This document shows positions 1 through 12,316 of a stretch of DNA of 64,000 bases, piece by piece. This DNA is from Semisulcospira habei (lineage: Eukaryota; Mollusca; Gastropoda; Semisulcospiridae): positions 175,583,017 through 175,647,016 of the forward strand of contig BTPG01000001.1 of the NCBI GenBank assembly GCA_036245525.1. The letters run 5' to 3'. The position numbers and the translations under genes are program-made. A model generated the notes under the pieces. The model was not told the DNA's origin. It searched no databases and saw only the letters and a program-made list of their open reading frames with translations. Positions within the stretch are counted from its first letter, which is position 1. Each line of letters opens with the position of its first letter.

Positions 1-106
1 CTTAGAGTTGGGTGGTGTTCAATAAAGCCTTCGGCGATTTTTTCCAGTTCATGTAGTCGGCTGACGAGTTTTTTTTTATTATGTTAAACGCCTACATTTT
101 TTCAGG

Positions 107-284
107 TTAACTCTTTCACAGCCGAGAAAAAGAACATAATCCAACTGCAAGAGACAAGGGCTCGTGAGGATCTATGCCTCCTGCTGACGCCAGTTTGTAT
201 CCATGTCCCTTGGACGGCTGGGGCTGTTCGGCGTTGAATCAACAAAGACTTGAGATGCAAAGTCCGCTGGCAGTTCAGGGTTGA
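107..284. mobile_element. Family-3 MITE, damaged hairpin
   Basis: TTAACTCTTTCACAGCCGAG left, GGCAGTTCAGGGTTGA right. Internal hairpin lost most of its left arm (CAAGAGACAAGGGCTCG). Family-3 ends (TTAACCCCTTCACTGCC) resemble piggyBac inverted repeats. Confidence 0.75.
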
Positions 285-414
285 ATGATGAGGGGTTTGT
301 GATGGATGGACTGGCTGACTGACTGATGAAAAAACACCATCTCAATGAAACTACAACGGAATCAGTTCAGAAAATTTTCCGTTTAGAACTTCTTTATTAG
401 AACAGACTAGAATA

Positions 415-463
415 CCCCCCCCCCCCCCCCGAACCTAAAAAATAAAAAATAAAAAATAAAAAA
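415..463. repeat. Poly-C and (AAAAAT)n
   Basis: 16-bp C run followed by AAAATAAAAAATAAAAAATA. Confidence 0.9.
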
Positions 464-628
464 TGCTCTTGTTACTTCGCCTTTAATCATGCTGGAGTTC
501 AACCCAGTATAATTAGACATGACAGAAAATGTGGATTATGGCGTCCACTAAAGCATTCAACAATAAGATCGAAAGTCCCAAATTTGCCAGTCGTTCTCTA
601 TAACATACATCACAATTCAGGAGACAAA

Positions 629-720
629 TTGACCATGATAGTTCAAGGGTGGTGCTAGAATAGCTTGGCGCTTAGAAGCGCCGACCTATTCTGGCACCAC
701 CCTTGAACTATCATGGTCAA
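629..720. mobile_element. Family-1 hairpin, partial element
   Basis: Hairpin TTGACCATGATAGTTC ... GAACTATCATGGTCAA with a small internal loss; no clear TTAA ends. Confidence 0.75.
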
Positions 721-801
721 TAGCTGACTGAGCCAGGAGAAAGCGTTATGTGAAAGGACAGTGTCGGCACAAAATGAAGACCTTCCAATCTGCTGTTTTA
801 G

Positions 802-942
802 ATGTGGGAACACTGCACTTGGATCCAAGATATTCGCCGGACCAAGATCACCTTATAAATGGCCTGACATGTTGGAATTTACCAGGATTTTGTGCTGATA
901 CGTATGGACAGATCCTATGCCAACAGTTCTGTCTGTTGCACG
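802..942 (+). CDS. Exon with cysteine-rich module (copy 1)
   Basis: Seen: acceptor CTGTTTTAG at 801, donor GTAGGT at 943, 141 nt, phase 1 at both ends. Encodes DVGTLHLDPRYSPDQDH then LINGLTCWNLPGFCAD, with cysteines spaced C-x6-C-x8-C-x3-C. The same module is encoded by the exon at 11124-11275. Phase 1-1 exons are typical of shuffled extracellular modules. The closing C-x3-C spacing resembles ShK-type domains, but the first half does not, so I do not name a family. The rest of this plus-strand gene was not found. Confidence 0.6.
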
Positions 943-1121
943 GTAGGTATGGAAATGTGTTTTGTGTGATTTCGTTGTGTGCTTATATGTGTTCCTGTGT
1001 CCGTCTGTCTATCTAGCTGTCTTTTTTGTATTCAAGGGCGGATAGAGGGTAGTTTGGAGGGGAAAAAGGGGTTCCAGACCTCCTTCCTCGCCCCATCTGG
1101 AAAAAATACTGGGAAGAGGAA

Positions 1122-1233
1122 AAGGGGGGGGGGGTGCGGGCGGGGTGTGCGGGGGGGGGGGGGGGGCGGGATGCGGGGGGGGGGGGGGAAGGGGGGGCCT
1201 GGGGGGGAGGGGGTGTGGGGGGAGGAAAGAAAA
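1122..1233. repeat. G-rich low-complexity tract
   Basis: Runs of G up to 14 nt broken by TGC, GGATGC and GAA. Long ORFs on both strands here are compositional only. Confidence 0.92.
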
Positions 1234-1539
1234 GAAGAGTAGAAACCAAGGAAGTAATCGATGTATTTTCCAGGCAGTTGAAAGGTGTGGTGTTGCAGAC
1301 ACCATTCTTTTATTCTCTCTATGTAGCCCACGCACCCACCCCCACCCCCTCCCCAAGTGCCCCACCCCACCCCCGCCAAGAAAAAATAAAACCCGAAAAG
1401 GTCGGAGGGGGGGGGGGGGGTCTGCAAATCAGGATCTATTGCTTCGGCGAGTCACGTGTCTTGCATTAATATTGTCAACAACAACAAAATTTAACCACCA
1501 CCACTCCCCCACATCCCCTCCTTCTCCCGAAGCCCTCAT

Positions 1540-1753
1540 TTAACTCATTCTACCCCAGACACACCACATCAAGATAAAGATCGACCATGATAGTTCAAGG
1601 GTGATGCCAGAATAGCTTGGCGCCCATAGGAGTCAAGCTATTCTGGCATCACCCTTGAACTATCATGGTCGATCTGTGTCCTGCACTGCAATGCAGTCTT
1701 CAGAGGACAACAGCAAAATTTGGGGATTTCGGTGATGGGGTAGAATGAGTTAA
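1540..1753. mobile_element. Family-1 TTAA hairpin MITE
   Basis: TTAACTCATTCTACCCC at the left, GGGGTAGAATGAGTTAA at the right. Central palindrome with arms of about 42 bp (GACCATGATAGTTCAAGG ... reverse complement). The TTAA ends suggest a piggyBac-type origin. Confidence 0.9.
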
Positions 1754-2065
1754 AGGTAACTGGTCCGTCCCTGTGTAGGCTACTAATTGTATCTTCACGT
1801 GAATTTGCACCCCTGATGAAAAATACGTAACTGCCTTTTGAGGACTGAACCTTGGACAGTATAATCCTGAAATAGCTGTAACGTTTGTTTGGTAGGGCGT
1901 GGAATGTTCTGAAATTGACATAGATGAAGTCTTGTTATTTTGACACATGTGTTCAAGACGGAAGGCTGCAAATATGAAAATAATGTCAGCCGGAATTAAC
2001 AACTTCCTTGTCACTGGAGGCATAATTTGTGTTTGAAATCTCTGTTCATTAAAAATCACGCACAA

Positions 2066-2205
2066 CCGTTCGAGAAGCGTGGATACAAATTGAAATTGGT
2101 CTCAACAAGAGGCATAGATCCTCATGAGCCCCAGCTAATGCGGGGGCTAATGAGGACTTTTGCCTCTTGCAGGTGGGTGGTCTGGAACGTTTCTCGGCCT
2201 TATTT
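2066..2205. mobile_element. Family-3 MITE, partial
   Basis: TGGATACAAATTGAAATTGG block, hairpin CAAGAGGCATAGATCCTC and a diverged right arm (GGACTTTTGCCTCTTG). Both ends eroded. Confidence 0.65.
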
Positions 2206-2360
2206 TTGTCTTTGTCTAGGACGCAAACATCTTCAATAAATTGTAATGTGACATCGCACACGATCGATATGTCATCATTTGACGTCAAACGCAGATGTGC
2301 ACAACTCAGATCATGGGTACCTTGGGCACTTTGAGTAAAGGAAACTATATTTCTGCATAA

Positions 2361-2820
2361 CAAATCAACCTAACAAAGATTTGCCAGTGCAAAATTGTAC
2401 ACAAAAGATGTAAGAAGCAAACTGAAGCAAATATAGAACAATCACTGAATTGTTTAATGGTTTTGTGAGCGCCTAAATTCCGAAAACGCACGAAAATTTG
2501 CAACCATTTTGTTACATGGCCACATGTCTCTGCTTTCTATGAATAACTATCTTTCCTGATTCACCATGTGTTGTTTGGTGTTTTAAATCTACAGACCATA
2601 GCCTCTTTTGTATATCTGTACCTCCATTTAGGCTATCCAATGCAATATTGACGTCATTAATTTTCCCTTCTGCTCATAACGCATCGTGTCACTGACATCC
2701 ATTATTAGACGATAGGCTGCAGTCTCATCAACAAAGCACTAATCCACACAACGTGCTTTGTACTGACAGAAGAGGATATTTCCTACAATAATTATTGTGT
2801 TTTTGCAAATACACTTGTTT
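2361..2820. other. No feature seen
   Basis: AT-moderate unique-looking sequence; no ORF, hairpin or repeat recognised. Confidence 0.5.
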
Positions 2821-3068
2821 GGTTATGGTTGACCTAGAGACATTTTCCCGCCAACCGAGTTTCGCGTACCGTGCGTGATGAGCGGAAGGCTGATCTTTCT
2901 CGACTTCAATTGTTCACGCGTGACGGTCAAAATGCGCCACGGGGGATCCAACAAACACACACAACTTTGACGTCGGCAGTTAATGTACGAAAAGTCACGT
3001 GATAGGCAAAAATCGACCACGAGGTTTGTTATGTCCCCACTTTGCGGCGTGCGTGAAAATGCGGAAGA

Positions 3069-3822
3069 TGTTACGCCCCAGGCTGTGCCGCGCCCCAGCT
3101 TGTGCACAAATGGTCTTCCGGTCTCGAATTAATTACGTGACCAATGGAACACCTTGGGGTGTCCGATGTACAGATGTACAATGGCCGACGGGGACACGAG
3201 CCTAAATGTCTGATGAAACTGATAATACAAAAAATAATGAAATCTAGTTGTGTTCTGTTATTAATTCACCGAAACACTGAAAGGTATTTTTAAAAATTCA
3301 TTCTGATTACTTGTGTTCTTCCGAGTCCCTTCTGTTTTTTTTCAACAACTTCTTCTATCAACTTATGATTCTCGTTTGGTAAACTTTGCTTGTGTACAGA
3401 GATGTTGGGTCCCCACTATAGCCGCTAGATGTTGCAGTCTGTTCGAATATGAGGTGACCATTTCTTTATGCAAGGTGAATTCGTCTGACATTTTGTGTAT
3501 GTTGTTTGTTTGCAGACTTTCACTGTATCACACTTTTTTTCCCCTGCTTATATCTAATAACCGTGAATTAACGTGAATAACACAAAACAAACACACACAC
3601 TTAAATCGTGATTTAGTAGCCGGCACAGATTCAATGTAAACGTAACAGCTACCGTTAAAAACAATAGCAGCAACGTCCTGTACGTTTTGCTTTCGCGAAA
3701 ATATGGCGCCGCCCCAAATGATCCATCAATCACCAAGGAGCAAGCCACCATTTCGAGACTATTCGAGGCCGAAAAGGTTTTTGTGCACAAGCTGGGGCGC
3801 GGCACAGCCTGGGGTGTAGCAG
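3069..3822. repeat. Inverted repeat, about 42-bp arms 670 bp apart
   Basis: TTACGCCCCAGGCTGTGCCG... (3069-3110) and its complement at 3780-3822. The sequence between has no clear ORF. Possibly a non-autonomous DNA element, but no target duplication was found. Confidence 0.6.
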
Positions 3823-3865
3823 AAGAAATCGCAGAGCGACCAAGAATTCTTCAAATTTCGTCTCT

Positions 3866-3928
<63 letters not shown>
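3866..3928. repeat. (TAA)n microsatellite with L2-type tail
   Basis: About 20 TAA units followed by AGCGCTTATTCTAGG, an L2-type tail read on the minus strand. Confidence 0.85.
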
Positions 3929-4004
3929 GAAGATTTGTTAAGCGCTTATTCTAGGAGTAGCTCTAAGCGCTGATACAATGAAAGGGCTAATAGCTAACAT
4001 GCAC

Positions 4005-4021
4005 ACACACACACGCAACAT

Positions 4022-4071
<50 letters not shown>

Positions 4072-4111
4072 ACACACACACAACATACGCACACACACAC
4101 ACACACACACA

Positions 4112-4183
<72 letters not shown>
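4005..4183. repeat. (CA)n microsatellite, interrupted
   Basis: Almost 180 bp of CA with CAACATACGC interruptions recurring three times. Confidence 0.95.
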
Positions 4184-4186
<3 letters not shown>

Positions 4187-4321
4187 GGGCCAAGACCGCC
4201 ACGTGTTTTACAATAATTGACGTGTGTCAGAGAAAGCGCGGCGGGTGCGAGATGGAGTATACAGATGGAGTAAGTAAGTCAGAGATATAGGCAGGGGAAG
4301 TCAGGCTGAGAGTTAAAGCAC

Positions 4322-7300
4322 TTACTTACTTACGCCTGTCACCCCTACCCGGGTATAGGCCGTCGACGAGAGACCTCCAGCAACTCCTGTCCTGTGCTTC
4401 TCCTTCGATTCTACTCCAGGTGGTTCCCAGTTTCTTGATGTCTGCTTGGAGGTCTCGACGCCAGGAGTTTCTCGGCCTACCTCTTTTCCTCTTTCCCTGG
4501 GGGTTCCATGACAATGCCTGCCTAGTGATACTGGAAGCTGGCTTTCTCAGACTGTGACCGATCCATTCCCATCTTCTTCGCCCAATTTTATTCTCTGCTG
4601 TTATCTGCTCTGTTCTCTCCCAGAGTCTGACGTTGCTGATCTTTTCTGGCCAGTGGATTTTCAAAATTCTTCTAAGGCAACTGTTCATGAAGGTCTGTAC
4701 TCTGTTGACTGTGGTTTTTGTCAATCTCCAAGTCTCTGCTCCATATAGGAGAACTGCTTTTACATTGGAGTTGAAAATCCGGACTTTGGTGTGTTGTGAC
4801 AGCTCCCTGGAGCTCCACACTTTTTTCAACTGGAGAAAGGCTGCTCTGGCTTTACCGATTCGTGCTCTGACATCTGCATCAGTGCCGCCTTTTTTTGTCT
4901 ATGATGCTCCCGAGATAGGTGAAGGACTCCACCTCCTCCAACGGGGTGCCAGCAAGCAAGACTGGTTCTTCCCTGGTTGCGTTCAGCCTCATTGTCTTTG
5001 TTTTCTGTTTGTGAATGGTGAGGCCCACTTGGGACGAGATGTCAGCGAGCCTCGTGGTCTTGTCCTGTATTTGTTGATGAGTGTGGGACAGTAATGCCAA
5101 GTCGTCTGCAAAATCGAGGTCGTCAAGCTGTGTCCACAGTGTCCTCTGTATTCCACTTTGTCTGTGCTCTGTGGTCATCTTCATGACCCAGTCTATGGCC
5201 AGTAGGAAGAGGAACGGAGACAGCAGACACCCCTGCCTGACACCGGTTCTGACCTGGAGCTCCCTGGTGAACTGCCCTTCGTGGATCACGCGACATGTCA
5301 TGCCATCGTAGCTGCTCTTGATAAGGCGGACGAGCTTTGTGGGTACACCGTAGTGTCGTAGGAGTTTCCACAGAGTCTCTCGGTCCACACTGTCAAATGC
5401 TTTCTCATAATCCACAAAGTTGACGTACAGCGGGGAGCTCCACTCCAGAGACTGTTCCACGATGATGCGGAGAGTGGCGATCTAGTCTGTACATGATCGG
5501 TTCTTCCTGAATCCTGCTTGCTGGTCTCTCAGCTGGGGGTCAACGGAGCTCTTCATTCTCTCCAGGATGATCCTGTTGAAGACCTTTCCTGGTACTGACA
5601 GCAAGGTGATTCCTCTGTAGTTGGAACACTTGCTGAGGTCGCCTTTCTTAGGAAGCTTGATTAGGTACCCCTCCTTCCAGTCAGCCGGCATCACCTCCTC
5701 TTCTCAGATCTTTCCAAACAGTGGGTACAGCATCTCCGCTGTTGTCTCTAGGTCTGCTTTCAGAGACTCCGCTGGGATGCCATCTGGCCCTGCTGCTTTG
5801 CCGTTCTTCAAGAATGCCACTGCTCTTCTGATCTCTTCCCGGCTGGGTCTGTCACAGCTGATGGGTAGGTCGGTCTCTGCCGGCTGGATGTCTGGGGGGT
5901 CGGGTGGGCTAGGTCTGTTCAGTAACTCTTCAAAATACTCGGCCCATCTGTCGAGTTGGTCTGCTCTGTCTGCAATAGGCTTGCCTTCTTTGTCTTTTAC
6001 TGGTCTTTCTGTATGGCCATACTTGCCTGACAATCTTCTGGTAATGTCGTAGAGCTGTTTCATGTTGCCGCTGCCTGCTGCCTTTTCTGCCTCTGCTGCC
6101 AGGCTGTCTGTGTAGGCCCTCTTGTCTGCCCTGATACTACTCTTCACCTCGCGGTTGGCTTCCGAGTATTCCCCCTGTGCCCTTACTTTGGCTGCTCTCG
6201 TGCGACTATTGTTGACAGCTGCTTTCTTCTGCTTCCTCACTTCTATCTTCTTCAAGGTCTGTGCCGACAGCCAGTCCTTGTGGTGGTGTTTCCTGAACCC
6301 TACAGTGTCTTTGCAGGTTGAGTTCAGCGCCTCTCTAACTGCCTTCCACTGCTGCTCTGTGGTGACCGCCTCCTCGTCATTTACTAGCTCCTGTAGCGCT
6401 TGAAACCGGTTGGACAGCACCAGTTTGAACTCTTCTCTAACTCCAGTTTCTCTCAGGAGGCCTACATTATAGCGCTGTCTTCTTGTTGTCTCTGTGCGGC
6501 TTTTCTTTAGCTTGAGCTTCATTCTTAAGGTAAGCAGATGGTGGTCGGAGGCGACATCTTGAAGGGATCTTCTAAATTTCTTGCTAATGCAGATATGGTC
6601 TATTTGGTTCTCTGTTGTATGGTCAGGTGAGACCCAAGTTGCTTTGTGTATTCTTCTGTGTGGGAAGATGCTGCCTCCAATGACAAGTCGATTTAGAGCA
6701 CAAAAGTCTACAAACCTCTCCCCGTTCTCACTCATCTCCGAGCCTAGTCCCTGTCTCCCCATCACCTCTTCGTATCCGGTGTTGTCGTCCCCTATTTTGG
6801 CATTAAAATCGCCCATGACGATGGTGATGTCTCGCTCCGCACATTTGTCCAAGGCACTCTGGAGTCGGTCGTAGAACTCTTGTTTCTCTTCCTCGTCACT
6901 GTCATTAGTGGGCGCATAACACTGGATGACGTTCAGCTTGAGCTTTTTCTTGGTTCTAAAGGCTGCAGTGATAATTCTTGGCCCAAGAGGTTCCCAGCCC
7001 ATCAGCGCTCTCTGTGCCTCTGGTGACAGCATGAATGCTACACCTTCTGTATGGGGGGCATTCTCCTCTTCATGACCTGAATACAGAATCATCTCCCCAC
7101 TTAACAGCCTTTTCTGGCCAGACTGCGTCCATCTGGCTTCACTGATACCTAGCAGGGAAAGGTTGTACTTTTGCATTTCCGCTGCTATCTGGGCGGCCTT
7201 GCCGCTCTGGTACATGGTCTTGACGTTCCATGTGCCCATGGTTGTATCCCTGGATAGAGAGAGGCGGCTCGGTCCTGTGGCTTCCGAAGACTTCCGGCTT

Positions 7301-7596
7301 TCACCACAGGACGTCATAAGTCTTTTGGTAGAAGAACCTTCCTCCTCCAGGAAAGGAATTACTGTTAGTCTTTTCGTCGGCGTTTTTGTAGCTATTTCCT
7401 TTTTTGCAGGGTGGGGAAGCTACCCCCACGCCCAACCCCCTTACTAGGAGGACCAGGGGTTTTCTGTCGGGGTCACCTTCCCTTAGACCATGTTGGTTCA
7501 CGGCACCTTATTTCATTCGGTGCACCCCTCTCACGAGGGACCCCCTATCGATCACCCAGGGGACGCGCCTCAACGCCATATGGTCCCAGCGCGAGG
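4322..7596 (-). mobile_element. Full-length RTE-type LINE, inactivated
   Basis: 3275 bp bounded by a perfect 12-bp target duplication GAGTTAAAGCAC (4310-4321 and 7597-7608). On the minus strand the 3' end is a short AAGT-type repeat. One coding frame starts about 7317: APE-type endonuclease (TMGTWNVKTMYQSGK, MGDFNAKIG, VASDHHLL), then reverse transcriptase (NGKAAGPDGIP, NYRGITLLS, LDFADDLALLS) and the C-terminal GKRKRGRPRNSWRRD block. Two in-frame stops (5704-5706 and 5482-5484) and a frameshift near a T-run at 4889-4896 destroy it. Length, single frame and tail suit the RTE clade, but clade assignment needs a tree. Confidence 0.92.
4326..7317 (-). pseudogene. Endonuclease-reverse transcriptase of the RTE-type LINE
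   Basis: The first 537 codons (7317-5704) are intact and include the whole endonuclease and the start of RT. Then stop, 5694-5482, stop, 5460-4879, frameshift, 4829-4326. The FADD catalytic box is in the third piece. All pieces keep recognisable RT or C-terminal motifs, so decay is recent. Confidence 0.9.
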
Positions 7597-7608
7597 GAGT
7601 TAAAGCAC

Positions 7609-8957
7609 ATGCAGGACAATTTATACAGAATGCGTTCTTGTAGGGGCAGCCAGTGGAGTTTCGTAAGGGCGGGGCGGATATTATCACGCTTACGCCGCAC
7701 GCGCAGAATTAAACGAGCAGCCACTGTTTTGCACTCTGCGGTTTATCTGGTTGTGTTTGCCGGAAAGGAATGAGTTACAATAGTCTAACCGCGATAAAAC
7801 AAAGGAGACAAGCCGGGGTGGCAGTTGCTTAGGGCGTCAGATACTGTCTAACACTGCTAATGCGCCGACGTTCAATAAAAGCTCATCTGCACATAAGACT
7901 AACATACTTATGACAGTTCTGAGCTTTTCGATAGCCGTGGCAGACATTTCTTTCCACAATAAAATGACAGTTGTGAACTTTGATCTGAGGTGTCTCATTC
8001 TTCTGTTTCTCGTGTCTTGGTTATGCGCAGAAGATGGTACACCTTTTAACACTTTTTGTGTGCTTCCATCCATCAGATGACTATACAATAATCACTGTAA
8101 AAGTATTATTATAGGCCTTGAAGTATCATGTATGAATTACATTTTATTGCCCCTGATGTGATTACTTTGTAAACTTCAAAACTACTATCTTATGCGCGTA
8201 ACGGTGTCCCTACATTTTGTTTCATGTTTCAAACCCACCTTTTCCGCTCACTGATATGTCTGCTTAATAACAGGTAGAAACAGTATTTATGATGAATCCT
8301 TAGTGGTTTTGGGCCTGTACATCAAATTCTGTGATCTTGATATACCACACAAGGACACCAAGTTATGAGCAGAAGATATATAACACCAGTTCTCGTTCAC
8401 CTTATTTAAAGTAATTTTTTAACGTTCTTGCTCCGTTATGCAAATTTTCAGAAAATACAGACACTAAATTATATATTTCTATCTTCAAAAGGTCTGTCAG
8501 TCCATTTTGATTTTGGCCTGGTTGTGTAACACAGCTGGCACCATGATGTGAGCTGCGCACAGCTGCAATATGTCTTTATTTGGCGCCAAAAGCACTATAC
8601 GCTACGTGCGTGTCAGCTGAACTAACTACTGTGTACCTTGACTGCAGTAGCTGAGAACTGATGGCACTCTTTCCTTTCTTGATGCACTGTTACTGGTTCA
8701 CTCCCAGCAGGCGCCACTTCAAACACAGCCGCACAGACACAGACAGCACACTGGGAATGTCTGGATCACGTGGGTAACGGCGGATGGTCATGTGCCCGCA
8801 TTGCTGCAATATGTGAAAGCAAACATGCTTCCGTTATCTGTCCACAGTTCTGCAATAAATGTTATAAATCTTAAACTGTCTGAACAGAATTAGGCCTATG
8901 CATCATCTGCTTAAAAGCATGTGTGTTTGTTTTATTGTTTCATTTGCTTGTGAATGC
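7609..8957. other. No feature seen
   Basis: Intergenic between the RTE-type LINE and the (GT)n tract. No splice-bounded ORF or palindrome recognised. Confidence 0.5.
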
Positions 8958-8959
8958 AT

Positions 8960-9021
<62 letters not shown>

Positions 9022-9165
9022 CGTGCGAACGTATGTGTGTATGTGTGCGTGCGTGCGTGCGTGCGTGTGGTATGTGTGCGCGGGGGGGGGGGGGGGGGGG
9101 GGGGAGTTCGGGGGGGGGGGGGGGGGGGGAGGGGAGGGGGGCGCGGGAGGGGGGGGGGGGGCGGA
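8958..9165. repeat. (GT)n followed by poly-G tract
   Basis: GT repeats with TGCG variants to 9080, then G runs of more than 15 nt to 9165. Strong compositional boundary, non-coding. Confidence 0.93.
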
Positions 9166-9694
9166 AAAGGGATCGCCAATGGTGGTGACCAAACAAACGG
9201 TCAAACTGTCAAAAGGGCAAACCGGCAAACTGCAAACCAAACTAGGCCATCTCATCAGTACGCCATTGGCGTACTAGAGGACGTCTGCCTGCCTGCAAAT
9301 TAGAAGACCACATTTTACTGTAGTTTCTGCAGCGGCATACATTCCACGCCTCCACCTCACTAGAGCTTAATTTTCACGCATTTGAGGGAGAGCCTACTAA
9401 AAAGGGGGAAGATTAAGGGTATACAGACGAAATTGTCAATATATCAAAAGGGGTGACTGCCAGTTGCTAAAAGTTTTGAACGACTGCCAGGTAAAGGAGG
9501 TGAAATTAAGGACTGTCAGGAGACAACTGTGCATTATTGACCACTGAATGATCATAGATCTAGTGAAGTAAGTGAATGTGGCCCCCCACCCCCATCCACC
9601 CACCCCCACCCCAACCACCCTCACCCCACTCCCCCGAGTCTTCGTGCAACATTGCAATGCTTGGGTCACAGGTTGCGGCTGGAAGAAAAGTATG

Positions 9695-9812
9695 TTTCAC
9701 CCCTTCACTGACGAGAAAAAAATGAGCACGACCCAACTGCAAGAGACCAGTTTGGTCGTTGAAAGAACATAGATTTAAAGAGCACAATATGCGTCTAGTG
9801 GCAGGGAAGGGT
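9695..9812. mobile_element. Family-3 MITE, core deleted
   Basis: CCCCTTCACTGACGAGAAAA left, AATATGCGTCTAGTGGC right; the hairpin and most of the interior are missing. Confidence 0.6.
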
Positions 9813-10229
9813 AAAAGATTGCAATGTACGGAACAAAGATATGATTTAGTACACGCACACAAAAGACCAGTGTGTATCATTCAACAGAGTACTATCTCGC
9901 CACTGTACGCTGACAGACATTCAACTGAGGAACACCGCGTACAGAATGACCATTTTCAAAAAGAATGTATCGACGGTGTGGAAAATCTTCGTGTTTTGCT
10001 CGGTGACAACTTTTCTGGTTCTCACACTGTTCTTGCGGTTCCACAATGCGGTGCATACATGTACTGATCTTTTGACTCAGAACTCAGAACACTTTATTCT
10101 GTAGGTCAACGACCCATTCGAATTTGGGTGAGATTACATAACTGATAAAAACAAATGACAACACGAGAAAGGAAACAGACAAAATATGAACAAAAAGCAG
10201 TTTCGTCTTGGAATTAGTACTTATAATAT

Positions 10230-10237
10230 AATGATCA

Positions 10238-10308
<71 letters not shown>
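10230..10308. repeat. (CA)n microsatellite
   Basis: About 38 uninterrupted CA units. Confidence 0.95.
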
Positions 10309-10924
10309 GCAGCACAGCACGCCCAGACGCGCTGCATCAAAGGGTCTACCCCACTATGGGGCAGACTGAACAGATGTTTTGCGGCCATCGGCCCATAGAT
10401 AATGTCATATTACACAGATAGTTATTCATTGCGTAATTTAAGTGCATAGAATATGAACATTGCAACTTTTCTGATAGAGTCACAGTCCAGGTTTGCAAGC
10501 AACATGCTTATGTCCTCATTCGTAGTGTCATTCAAAAGGCTATCCAAGTACTTATTCCTCAATGCTGTGTATCTAGTATAATACAAGAGGAAACTTTTGC
10601 GCGAGGTGCAGGCAACGTGTTTTTGAACGTGAGTGTTTTGTAATCACAATAATTCACTGTATTTATTTGTATCAACAATAACTTAACTAGTCCACGTTGA
10701 AAACAAAACAATAACAACAACTTCACCAACAAACAGCAACACCAACTGAAAGCCACGCATATTTCTCATTCTCACCTATTCACTGCCGTTTTGGAAACAT
10801 CTCCGAGTGTCTGCTTCTGGAGACTGCTTGGCTATGATAGTTCAAAGGGAGCACTACAACAGCTTCAGAAGACACACAGCGTACCTCGTGATATTCGTGA
10901 ACTGTCATGGACATACAATCATGC

Positions 10925-11065
10925 AATACCCAACTGCAAGAGGTATAGATCTCTCATGAGCCCCCGCTTTTGAGGGGGCTCATGAGGATCTATGCCTCTT
11001 GCTGAAATCACTTTGTATCCATGTTCCTTGGACGGCCGGGGATCTTTCTCGTTGAATTTACTGTG
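10925..11065. mobile_element. Family-3 MITE, partial, with good hairpin
   Basis: Hairpin GCAAGAGGTATAGATC ... GATCTATGCCTCTTGC with the AGCCCCCGC tip arms, then TTTGTATCCATGTTCCTTGG. Ends missing. It lies about 60 bp before the exon at 11124. Confidence 0.8.
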
Positions 11066-11123
11066 GGGCGACTATAAACACAAATATAATACAAAACGCA
11101 CGGTAGTTGTCTTATTTTTACAG

Positions 11124-11275
11124 AGGACGATGCTCGACATTTGAGTGCGAGGTACTCACCTGACCAGGATCATCTGATTAACGGCTGGACGTGTGGCGAC
11201 ATCCCTGGATTCTGTGCCGATCCTATGAGACTGATTCAAGTCTTTGCAGAACTTTCTGCGGCACATCAAGCAGTG
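11124..11275 (+). CDS. Exon with cysteine-rich module (copy 2, one-base deletion)
   Basis: Acceptor TTTTTACAG at 11123, donor GTTTGA at 11276. ARYSPDQDHLINGWTC then GDIPGFCADP repeats the module of 802-942. After CADP the frame must shift by one base to give YETDSSLCRTFCG, which restores the C-x3-C pair. At 152 nt the exon is one base short of the expected symmetric length, so it is either a decaying exon or has a sequencing error. Best read as a second exon of the same plus-strand gene, 10 kb downstream. Confidence 0.5.
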
Positions 11276-11296
11276 GTTTGATTGTCTGTCGCTAAT

Positions 11297-11446
11297 GCAT
11301 TCATTCATTCATTCATTCATTCATTCATTCATTCATTCATTCATTCATTCATTCATTCATTCATTCATTCATTCATTCATTCATTCATTCATTCATTCAT
11401 TCATTCATTCATTCATTCATTCATTCATTCATTCATTCATTCATTT
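11297..11446. repeat. (ATTC)n microsatellite
   Basis: About 37 perfect tetranucleotide units, then degenerate CATTC units to about 11525. Starts 20 bp after the exon at 11124-11275. Confidence 0.95.
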
Positions 11447-11561
11447 ACTCATTTATTCACACATTCATTCCTCCATTCATTCATTTCTTCAGTCAGTCCT
11501 TTGTTCATTCATTCAGTCAGTCCTTTCTGACTTCGTTCATTTATTTAAGAATTTATTTTGA

Positions 11562-12316
11562 ACAAAAGTTCAAAAATGGTCGCGAAATGGCGTCTTGAAA
11601 GTTTCCACTGATCACCTACTCGCGGAAGTTGCATGTTATCAATCCATACAGTAAACCTGTCTTTTAATGTGCTTTCCTTTTGTTCAGATGATGCCAATAA
11701 AGGTATATAAAAAGACTAAACGTGTTTTTGTTGTCTTGCTGCATCACGCTATGGCTGTAAACATACCCGTCCCGTGCTTACAGCCGGTGTCACGTTTCTG
11801 ATGCATTTTCAACTCTAACCCATTTCAGGGAGCACAAATCTAAAGTATGTAATACCCAGAGATTACAAATATCAATTTATTCACATACGCAAAGGGTTAA
11901 AACAAACATACACACGCAACATTGTACAGTAAATAAAGAAACACACTGTTTATGTTGTCTTGTTCTGCATGTTTCAAGAACTGTAAAACACAACGAAACA
12001 ACAACATTAAATCAGGAAACAGCAATTTAATATCGTATTACACCAGTGTAAGGAACGATACTAAATAAACGCAAGCTGTTTTTTTTTAAATTTATTTTTT
12101 AAAAATAGTGCATTCAAAATTATAGTATGGATTAATAAACTGTATATTAACGCACAACAGTTCCTTCATTATGTACTGTACTCAATACCAGACCAGTACA
12201 ATTGTAACATAGTGCACACAACGATATTGCAATCTGCCTGTGGTACTCATTTGCTCCTCTGCGTTGAACCATAAAGGGTAAAATACAATTGTACAAAAAT
12301 ATTCCGTACACAATAA
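11562..12316. other. No feature seen, AT-rich
   Basis: Intergenic, no ORF or repeat recognised. Confidence 0.5.

Noticed and set aside
1009..1543. Long proline-rich and glycine-rich ORFs on both strands
   Set aside because: Produced by poly-G/poly-C low complexity; no domain, no codon structure.
3069..3822. CpG-island promoter around 2820-3180
   Set aside because: CG-rich patches exist, but there is no linked first exon, and an inverted repeat explains part of it.
3938..4220. ORFs of alternating Cys-Val or His-Thr
   Set aside because: Translations of (CA)n/(GT)n. The same applies at 8898-9303, 25586-25969, 41568-42022 and 47597-48096.
11244..11561. ORF of repeated Phe-Ile-His-Ser
   Set aside because: Translation of the (ATTC)n microsatellite.
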